From contig CANRPG010000049.1 of the NCBI GenBank assembly GCA_947632425.1, positions 1-11,711 of the forward strand: DNA of 11,711 nt, read 5' to 3'. The number at the start of each line of letters is the position of its first letter. The first letter of the stretch is position 1. Below the pieces are notes generated by a model that had not been told where the DNA came from, did not search any database, and saw nothing but the letters and a program-made list of their open reading frames with translations. Below, piece by piece: positions 7,271 through 11,711 of this stretch. Origin of the DNA: an uncultured Clostridia bacterium. GTDB lineage: Bacteria; Bacillota; Clostridia; Oscillospirales; Ruminococcaceae. Made by a program: the position numbers and the translations under genes.

Positions 7271-7293
7271 TGGTATACGATATAATTATACCA
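7271..7293. promoter_or_regulatory. Dyad over the LysR gene -10 and transcription start
   Basis: TGGTATA (7271-7277) and TATACCA (7287-7293) are perfect 7-base inverted arms around 9 bases. They cover the -10 and expected start of the LysR-gene promoter, so this is a candidate autoregulatory operator. Confidence 0.45.
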
Positions 7294-7313
7294 CAGCGTT
7301 TGCAGCAAGTCAA
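7285..7313 (-). promoter_or_regulatory. Sigma-A promoter of the LysR gene
   Basis: On the minus strand TTGACT (7313-7308), a 17-base spacer and TATAAT (7290-7285). This is one base from the full consensus, about 40 bases upstream of the start codon. Confidence 0.85.
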
Positions 7314-7319
7314 TACACA

Positions 7320-7348
7320 TTGACATACGCGTTTTAAAGTGGTATAAT
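7320..7348 (+). promoter_or_regulatory. Full-consensus sigma-A promoter of leuCDB
   Basis: TTGACA (7320-7325), a 17-base spacer and TATAAT (7343-7348) match the consensus at all 12 positions. Transcription should start near 7355, about 48 bases before the leuC start. Confidence 0.9.
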
Positions 7349-7356
7349 TTTATTTG

Positions 7357-7374
7357 GGTACAGAAAAATGTACC
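7357..7374 (+). promoter_or_regulatory. Small stem-loop at the 5' end of the leuCDB mRNA
   Basis: GGTACA (7357-7362) pairs with TGTACC (7369-7374) around the loop GAAAAA, beginning within a few bases of the predicted transcription start. It could stabilise the mRNA 5' end. It is too short for an attenuator or T-box. Confidence 0.45.
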
Positions 7375-7402
7375 TATCAAACAATGAAACTTGGTGGTAA
7401 TT

Positions 7403-8674
7403 ATGTCAGATACAAAAATGACTATGACACAGAAAATACTCGCCCACGCGGCAGGGCTGGAAAAAGTAGCGCCCGGGCAGCTTATTATGGCAAAGCTTGA
7501 CCTTGTTATGGGCAACGACATCACCTCGCCCGTGGCTATGAACGCATTTGAAAAGGCAGGCTGCAAAAGCGTTTTTGACAAAGACAAAATAGCGCTTATA
7601 ATGGATCACTTTGTGCCGAATAAGGACATAAAAGCGGCGCAGCAGGCAAAGCAGTGCAGAGAGTTTGCACAGAGATTTGATATAACCAACTTTTATGATG
7701 TAGGCAAAATGGGCATAGAGCACGCGCTTATACCCGAGGCAGGACTGTGCGCGCCGGGCGAATGTATCATAGGCGCTGATTCTCACACCTGCACTTACGG
7801 GGCGGTGGGGGCGTTCTCAACGGGTGTGGGCTCTACCGATATGTGCTACGGCATGACGACGGGCAAGCTGTGGTTCAAAGTGCCCTCCGCACTGAAAATT
7901 GAGCTAAAAGGCAGGCTGCCTAGGTGGTCTGCGGCGAAGGATATAATTCTTCATTTGATAGGAATGATAGGCGTTGACGGCGCGCTTTACCGCTCTCTTG
8001 AATTTTGCGGCGACGGCGTTTCTGCCCTTTCAATGGAGGACAGACTTTGCATATGCAACATGGCTATAGAGGCAGGCGCAAAGAACGGTATCTTCCCTGT
8101 TGACGACATTTGCAGAAAATACATAGCCGAGCGCACCGACCGCAAGTACACCGAATTTTCTGCCGATGAAGATGCTGTATACGACAAACATATAATTATA
8201 GAGCTTGACAAAATAAAGCCGACGGTATCTTTCCCTCACCTGCCGTCTAATACAAAAACGTTTGACGAGATAGGCGATATCAAGATAGACCAGTGCGTTA
8301 TAGGCTCTTGCACCAACGGCAGGATCGAAGATATGCGCGCCGCGGCAGAGATACTCAGCGGCAGACAAGTAGCCGACGGGGTGCGCTGCATAGTTATTCC
8401 TGCAACACAGAAAGTATATCTGCAAATGATAAAAGAGGGCATTACGCAGGCGCTTGTGAACGCAGGCTGCGTGGTCTCAACGCCGACGTGCGGTCCTTGC
8501 CTTGGCGGTTACATGGGCATACTTGCCGAAAACGAGCGGTGCGTTTCAACTACAAACCGCAACTTTGTAGGCAGAATGGGTCACACCAAAAGCGAGGTAT
8601 ACCTTGCATCGCCTTACGTGGCAGCCGCAAGCGCTGTAACGGGCAGACTTTCCTGTCCGCAGGATATTATTTAA
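7403..8674 (+). CDS. leuC: 3-isopropylmalate dehydratase, large subunit
   Basis: 423 residues. With LeuD it forms the [4Fe-4S] enzyme that isomerises 2-isopropylmalate to 3-isopropylmalate in leucine synthesis (cytoplasm). Aconitase-family signatures are clear: KLDLVMGNDI (31-40), GADSHTCTYGA (124-134), GSCTNGRIEDM (301-311) and TPTCGPCLGG (360-369). The three cluster ligands are Cys303, Cys363 and Cys366. The length fits the ~420-residue clostridial/archaeal type rather than the ~470-residue enterobacterial type. I chose ATG 7403 because TTGGTGGT lies just upstream; an in-frame TTG at 7391 falls within that SD. It is the first gene of leuC-leuD-leuB; leuD starts 12 bases after the stop, with its SD overlapping the leuC TAA. 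Homoaconitase-like paralogues exist in this family, but the leuB neighbour supports the leucine role. Confidence 0.95.
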   Translation: MSDTKMTMTQKILAHAAGLEKVAPGQLIMAKLDLVMGNDITSPVAMNAFEKAGCKSVFDKDKIALIMDHFVPNKDIKAAQQAKQCREFAQRFDITNFYDVGKMGIEHALIPEAGLCAPGECIIGADSHTCTYGAVGAFSTGVGSTDMCYGMTTGKLWFKVPSALKIELKGRLPRWSAAKDIILHLIGMIGVDGALYRSLEFCGDGVSALSMEDRLCICNMAIEAGAKNGIFPVDDICRKYIAERTDRKYTEFSADEDAVYDKHIIIELDKIKPTVSFPHLPSNTKTFDEIGDIKIDQCVIGSCTNGRIEDMRAAAEILSGRQVADGVRCIVIPATQKVYLQMIKEGITQALVNAGCVVSTPTCGPCLGGYMGILAENERCVSTTNRNFVGRMGHTKSEVYLASPYVAAASAVTGRLSCPQDII

Positions 8675-8686
8675 GGAGGCACGGCT

Positions 8687-9163
8687 ATGAAAGCTGACGG
8701 AAAAGCTATAAAATACGGAAACAACGTTGATACCGACGTTATAATCCCTGCAAGGTATCTCAACACCTCCGATCCGCAGGAGCTTGCCGCCCACTGCATG
8801 GAGGACATAGACAAAGATTTTCACCAAAAGATGCATGAGGGCGACCTTATAGTGGCGCAGGCAAACTTCGGCTGCGGTTCTTCAAGAGAGCACGCGCCGA
8901 TGGCTATAAAAGCGGCAGGCGTTTCATGCGTTATAGCAAAAACTTTTGCGAGAATATTCTACCGCAACGCTATAAATATAGGTCTGCCTATCATAGAATG
9001 TGCAGAAGCTGCCGACGGCATAGATGACGGCGACCGCGTTACCGTTGACTTTGACACGGGCGTTATCACTAACGTTACTAAAAATGAAACATATCAGGGG
9101 CAGCCGTTTCCGGAATTTCTGATAAACATCATAAACAGCAGCGGTCTGCTGAACACCCTTTGA
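8687..9163 (+). CDS. leuD: 3-isopropylmalate dehydratase, small subunit
   Basis: 158 residues, the short LeuD type that pairs with the ~420-residue LeuC. It supplies the swivel domain that completes the substrate pocket of isopropylmalate isomerase. Diagnostic motifs are NVDTDVIIPARYL (13-25) and FGCGSSREHAP (61-71); in the latter, the loop residues Gly-Ser-Ser-Arg contact the substrate carboxylates in the aconitase superfamily. AAGGAGG (8673-8679) overlaps the leuC stop, 7 bases before ATG, so the two subunits should be made in balance. leuB follows after 14 bases. No oddities were seen. Confidence 0.95.
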   Translation: MKADGKAIKYGNNVDTDVIIPARYLNTSDPQELAAHCMEDIDKDFHQKMHEGDLIVAQANFGCGSSREHAPMAIKAAGVSCVIAKTFARIFYRNAINIGLPIIECAEAADGIDDGDRVTVDFDTGVITNVTKNETYQGQPFPEFLINIINSSGLLNTL

Positions 9164-9177
9164 AAGGAGCGCAGGTC

Positions 9178-10248
9178 ATGACAAAGAAGATAGCCGTTAT
9201 AAAAGGCGACGGCATAGGCCCCGAGATAACAGCTCAGGCGGTGGCTGCGCTTGACAGAGTCGCAGAAAAGTTTGGTCACAAGTTTGAATACTCTTATGTA
9301 CTTATGGGCGGCTGCGCTATTGATGAAACGGGCGAGCCTCTGCCGCAAAAGACCGTTGACATTTGCCTTGCCAGCGACAGCGTTCTGCTGGGCGCGGTTG
9401 GCGGCCCGAAGTGGGATAAAGGCGAGGGCTCAAAACGCCCCGAGGCAGGGCTTTTAGGGCTTCGCAAGGCGCTGGGGCTTTTTGCAAATTTAAGACCTGC
9501 CAGACTTTTTACACCGCTGAAAGGCGCCTGCCCTTTGAAAGACGAGATAACCAAAGACGGTCTTGACCTTATAATAGTGCGCGAGCTTATAGGCGGCGCG
9601 TACTTCGGAGAGCGCACAACGGTCACAGAAAACGGCATAACCACCGCCAACGACTGCATGACATACAGCGATTTTGAGATAGAGCGCATTGCACGCGTGG
9701 CTTTTGATCTTGCAGGAAAACGCCGCGGCAAGGTGACTTCGGTCGACAAGGCGAATGTGCTGGATACCTCGCGGCTGTGGAGAAAGACAGTGCATGAAGT
9801 TGCTAAAGACTACCCCGACATCTCTCTTGGCGATATGCTTGTTGACAACACTGCGATGCAGCTGGTGCACTGCCCCTCGCAGTTTGATGTTATCGTTACC
9901 GAGAACCTGTTCGGCGATATTCTCTCGGACGAGGCTTCTATGATAACGGGCAGCCTTGGCATGATACCATCTGCTTCTCTGGGCGAGGGAACGCTGGGTC
10001 TTTACGAGCCTATACACGGCTCTGCGCCCGATATTGCAGGCAAAGACATCGCAAACCCTATTGCCACTATTCTTTCGGCGGCTATGATGCTTAAATACTC
10101 TTTTGATATGCCGCAGGAGGCTGAGGCTATTGAAAACGCCGTTGCGCAGGTGCTTGAAGAGGGCTTGCGCACCGCCGATATAATGTCAGCAGGCTGCAAA
10201 CAGGTTTCATGCTCCGAAATGGGCAGGCTCATAACAGAAAAAATATAG
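9178..10248 (+). CDS. leuB: 3-isopropylmalate dehydrogenase
   Basis: 356 residues, usual length. It oxidatively decarboxylates 3-isopropylmalate with NAD+, giving 4-methyl-2-oxopentanoate, the direct leucine precursor. Seen in the sequence: nucleotide-fold start IAVIKGDGIGPEI (5-17); substrate arginines Arg96, Arg106 and Arg135 (IIVRE); catalytic Tyr142 and Lys191; metal-binding Asp223, Asp247 and Asp251; and the IDH/IMDH signature around NLFGDILSDEASMITGSLGM (243-262). HGSAPDIAG (280-288) has Asp-Ile at 285-286, the NAD-selecting pair known from Thermus LeuB. ATG 9178 is preferred over the in-frame TTG at 9160 because AAAGGAG (9163-9169) lies 8 bases before it and the protein then begins exactly at the conserved N-terminus. 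Last gene of the operon, followed at once by a terminator. Confidence 0.96.
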   Translation: MTKKIAVIKGDGIGPEITAQAVAALDRVAEKFGHKFEYSYVLMGGCAIDETGEPLPQKTVDICLASDSVLLGAVGGPKWDKGEGSKRPEAGLLGLRKALGLFANLRPARLFTPLKGACPLKDEITKDGLDLIIVRELIGGAYFGERTTVTENGITTANDCMTYSDFEIERIARVAFDLAGKRRGKVTSVDKANVLDTSRLWRKTVHEVAKDYPDISLGDMLVDNTAMQLVHCPSQFDVIVTENLFGDILSDEASMITGSLGMIPSASLGEGTLGLYEPIHGSAPDIAGKDIANPIATILSAAMMLKYSFDMPQEAEAIENAVAQVLEEGLRTADIMSAGCKQVSCSEMGRLITEKI

Positions 10249-10255
10249 TTTGCAG

Positions 10256-10280
10256 AAAAGACCGTTTTGCGGTCTTTTTT
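10256..10280 (+). terminator. Intrinsic terminator of leuCDB
   Basis: AAAAGACCG (10256-10264) pairs with CGGTCTTTT (10270-10278) around TTTTG, ending in six T (10275-10280), 8 bases after the leuB stop. Confidence 0.9.
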
Positions 10281-10297
10281 GTAGTTATAGAGCGGCT

Positions 10298-10360
10298 GAA
10301 AAAATTTTTCAAAAAATTTTCGTTTAAACTATTGACATAACGCTCTGAATGTGCTATTCT
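10298..10360 (+). promoter_or_regulatory. Strong orphan sigma-A promoter with A/T-tract upstream element
   Basis: TTGACA (10332-10337), a 17-base spacer and TATTCT (10355-10360) form a good promoter. Immediately upstream, alternating A-runs and T-runs (10299-10320) look like an UP element or bent DNA. No open reading frame with an SD follows for over 600 bases. It may make a long leader for the ABC gene at 10985 or a non-coding RNA. Confidence 0.65.
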
Positions 10361-10378
10361 GTATATATCAGATATACA
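10360..10378. promoter_or_regulatory. Operator-like dyad at the orphan promoter start site
   Basis: TGTATAT (10360-10366) and ATATACA (10372-10378) are perfect inverted arms around ATCAG, directly after the -10. Position and TGTATA half-sites resemble operators of GntR/YtrA-type repressors, which often govern ABC transporters. No such regulator gene is in the window. Confidence 0.5.
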
Positions 10379-10438
10379 CAGTTTGCAAAATATCTCATAG
10401 TAAATTATATTGACATTTTGTACAACGGCAGAGCCATG

Positions 10439-10453
10439 CAATTGTAACAATTG
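10439..10453. repeat. 15-base perfect palindrome
   Basis: CAATTGT (10439-10445), central A, ACAATTG (10447-10453). It lies in otherwise featureless DNA downstream of the orphan promoter and may be a regulator site. Confidence 0.5.
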
Positions 10454-10532
10454 ATAAAATTGCCGAAAATCGCGAAGAATATGTAAAATACTATTGCAAA
10501 TATCCTGCCGCTGTGGTAAACTGATGTTATCA

Positions 10533-10567
10533 GTTAGAAGTTAGATGTGAGAGGTCAGAGGTTAGAA
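10533..10567 (+). repeat. Five tandem heptamers GTNAGAN (left outer array)
   Basis: Successive units are GTTAGAA, GTTAGAT, GTGAGAG, GTCAGAG and GTTAGAA. Positions 1, 2 and 4-6 are invariant while positions 3 and 7 vary. Confidence 0.85.
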
Positions 10568-10903
10568 ATGGTTTTGCGAATTTTGCGCGTGCTTGCCATT
10601 TCCGCAGTTTAGATAGAAGCAAGAGGCAAGAAATTGCTTTTTACAGTTTAGTGCATATTTTTCAAAACGCTCATCTTGCTTCTTTCTTCTCATTATTTGC
10701 TTCTAAAAATCAACCCATACCCATCTAAAAAGAGAAATCGCTGGCAGTATATTCTTCCAGCGGTGTGAGGGGAAAGTGCTATTATGTGGTTGAGTGGGCG
10801 TGGAAAAGTGTGGCGGTGAGCGGTGTTTGCTGGGTGCGTTTCTTGCTTCTTGCCTCTTGGTAAATCTCAGGTATGAAAAAATGTCGCAAGCCTTAGTAAA
10901 CAT

Positions 10904-10935
10904 TTCTTACTTCTAACTTCTCACTTCTGACTTCT
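10904..10935 (-). repeat. Four-and-a-half tandem heptamers (right outer array, opposite orientation)
   Basis: On the plus strand: TTCTTAC, TTCTAAC, TTCTCAC, TTCTGAC, then TTCT. On the minus strand these are GTNAGAA with N taking all four bases once. The array ends next to the putative promoter of the ABC gene. Confidence 0.85.
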
Positions 10936-10952
10936 GATAGCGCAACTATAAT
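10925..10952 (+). promoter_or_regulatory. Possible promoter of the right-hand ABC gene
   Basis: A perfect -10 TATAAT (10947-10952) lies 33 bases before the gene start. The best -35 (TTCTGA, 10925-10930, 16-base spacer) is poor and is part of the heptad array. Confidence 0.35.
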
Positions 10953-10984
10953 TTATCAACAATTTTTATAATGGAGGTAATAAC

Positions 10985-11711
10985 ATGACAGATGCTTATC
11001 CGCCGAATGAGGAAAACGTTCTGGAAGTGCGCGGACTTTCAAAGCAGTACAAAAAGGGCGTTTACGCAAGCGAAAAGGTGTCGTTTGACATACGCGCAGG
11101 CGAGGTGTTTGCGCTGATAGGTCCAAACGGCGCAGGCAAAACTACCACTATCAGAATGATAGCCACGCTTCTGAAAGCCACCGAGGGCGATGCTTTGGTA
11201 GCAGGGCACAGCATTCTCACCGAACCTGGCAAGGTCAGGGAGAACATAACCTATCTGCCGGACGAGGCAGGCGCTTACAAGTCGATGACGGGCATGAACT
11301 ATCTGAAATTTATGGCAGGCATATTCGCGTCCGACAAACAGTCAGCCGATGAATACGTTAAACGCGCCGTTGATATGTGCGGTCTGGGCGACAGGCTTGG
11401 TGACAAGATAGGCAGTTACTCGCGAGGAATGATAAGAAAGCTGCTGCTATCCCGCGCGGTAATGTCGCACCCGAAGCTTGCGATACTTGACGAGCCCACG
11501 AGCGGTCTTGACATACTTAACGCGCTGGAGATAAGGCGCATGATAAGAGATCTTGCCGCTACATACAAAATGGGCTTTCTGCTGAGCTCTCACAATATGC
11601 TTGAAATTGAATTTGTAAGCGACAGGGTGGGCATTATAGCAAACGGTCATCTGCTAAATGTAGGCACACCTGCGGAGCTTAAAGCGCAGTACGGCGTTGA
11701 CAACTTGGAAC
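10985..11711 (+). CDS. ABC transporter ATP-binding protein (3' end outside window)
   Basis: 242 codons are present from ATG 10985; GGAGGT (10973-10978) lies 6 bases upstream. The frame runs open off the window. Motifs: Walker A GPNGAGKT (46-53), Walker B LAILDEP (165-171), D-loop SGLD (173-176) and H-loop His203 (SSHNM). The signature is SYSRGM (144-149) instead of LSGGQ, and the usual Q-loop glutamine is replaced in YLPDEAG (90-96). Such variants occur in NatA/CcmA-type exporter ATPases paired with ABC-2 permeases, so it probably energises a permease encoded just beyond the window. Its post-H-loop segment closely resembles the ATPase cut at the left edge, suggesting two paralogous transporters flank the leu/clpC segment. 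Substrate unknown. The 5' region has the heptad-repeat cluster and possibly a long leader. Confidence 0.93.
   Translation, partial: MTDAYPPNEENVLEVRGLSKQYKKGVYASEKVSFDIRAGEVFALIGPNGAGKTTTIRMIATLLKATEGDALVAGHSILTEPGKVRENITYLPDEAGAYKSMTGMNYLKFMAGIFASDKQSADEYVKRAVDMCGLGDRLGDKIGSYSRGMIRKLLLSRAVMSHPKLAILDEPTSGLDILNALEIRRMIRDLAATYKMGFLLSSHNMLEIEFVSDRVGIIANGHLLNVGTPAELKAQYGVDNLE

Larger units (their letters stand above)
7284..7349. promoter_or_regulatory. Mirror-symmetric divergent control region of the LysR gene and leuCDB
   Basis: Outer arms AATTATACCAC (7284-7294) and GTGGTATAATT (7339-7349) and inner arms GTCAAT (7309-7314) and ATTGAC (7319-7324) are perfect inverted repeats sharing one centre at 7316.5. 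The outer arms contain both -10 boxes and the inner arms overlap both -35 boxes. GTCAATACACATTGAC is a plausible LysR-type operator. Confidence 0.75.
10527..10940. repeat. Heptad-repeat cluster forming nested inverted repeats
   Basis: The outer left arm (10527-10570) and outer right arm (10901-10940) are imperfect inverted repeats: after a 4-base gap, 27 of 33 positions match. Each arm is built of 7-base units GTNAGAN. Inside lie further blocks of the related unit GCAAGAR: plus orientation near 10613-10632, minus orientation near 10672-10706 and 10838-10860. A perfect 13-base inverted pair CAAGAGGCAAGAA links 10620-10632 and 10847-10859. CAGTTTAG is directly repeated at 10605 and 10644. The centre (about 10710-10835) is G-rich on the plus strand, contains a small hairpin (CGCTGG 10739, CCAGCG 10757), and has no convincing gene. 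No transposase is present. It could be a mobile miniature element, a slippage-grown repeat, or a structured RNA. Confidence 0.7.

Noticed and set aside
7391..7402. TTG at 7391 as the leuC start
   Set aside because: It lies inside the Shine-Dalgarno-like TTGGTGGT; ATG 7403 has proper spacing and fits the family N-terminus.
10568..10612. 14-codon frame MVLRILRVLAISAV after AGAGG in the left heptad array, as a leader peptide
   Set aside because: The 'SD' is simply part of the GTCAGAG heptamer and the frame is too short to support without translation data.
10605..10651. Direct repeats CAGTTTAG (10605, 10644) as an 8-bp target-site duplication
   Set aside because: The enclosed segment is only about 31 bases, lacks terminal inverted repeats, and is part of a larger repeat structure.
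10703..10903. 66-codon open frame on the minus strand across the repeat cluster
   Set aside because: No SD, composition unlike the neighbouring genes, and its sequence runs through the heptad arrays; most likely chance.

Overview
The window looks like a chromosomal segment from a Firmicute of the class Clostridia, most likely a Ruminococcus-like (Oscillospiraceae) bacterium. This is inferred from strong AAGGAGG-type ribosome binding sites, near-consensus sigma-A promoters, a ClpC-type unfoldase carrying the ClpP-binding VGF tripeptide, moderate G+C, and frequent ATA (Ile) and GGC/AAC codons. No rRNA, tRNA, CRISPR array, phage gene or transposase gene was seen.

Layout, left to right. (1) The 3' end of an ABC-transporter ATPase gene and its overlapping ABC-2 permease gene (1-1941, +), closed by a terminator shared with the convergent gene. 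(2) A clpC-like AAA+ unfoldase gene (1990-4353, -), whose Shine-Dalgarno sequence is separated from the ATG by a GC-rich hairpin. (3) A tiny 50-residue gene for a Gly/Cys-rich single-pass membrane protein (4647-4799, +), followed by two terminators. (4) A ROK-family repressor gene whose sugar-kinase motifs have decayed (4925-6178, -). (5) A LysR-family regulator gene (6340-7245, -) divergent from (6) the leucine genes leuC-leuD-leuB (7403-10248, +), which end in a good terminator. (7) A non-coding stretch of about 700 bases (10281-10984). It holds a strong orphan promoter with an operator-like dyad, a 15-base palindrome, and a cluster of heptanucleotide repeats arranged as nested inverted repeats. 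(8) The start of a second ABC ATPase gene (10985 to the window end, +), related to the one cut at the left edge.

How the genes work together. leuC, leuD and leuB encode isomerisation of 2-isopropylmalate and its oxidative decarboxylation in leucine synthesis; leuA is not here. The divergent LysR protein is the obvious candidate regulator. The intergenic region contains two back-to-back consensus promoters whose -35 and -10 boxes are mirror images about one centre (7316.5), so one bound regulator could control both directions. No T-box leader is visible upstream of leuC. The ABC genes at the two ends probably belong to related export or integral-membrane systems, but their substrates cannot be read from the sequence. 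ClpC would act with ClpP in protein quality control; no ctsR, mcsA or mcsB gene adjoins it.

The most unusual items are the heptad inverted-repeat cluster, the mirror-symmetric leu/LysR regulatory region, the tiny Gly-Cys membrane protein, and the hairpin between the clpC ribosome binding site and its start codon.
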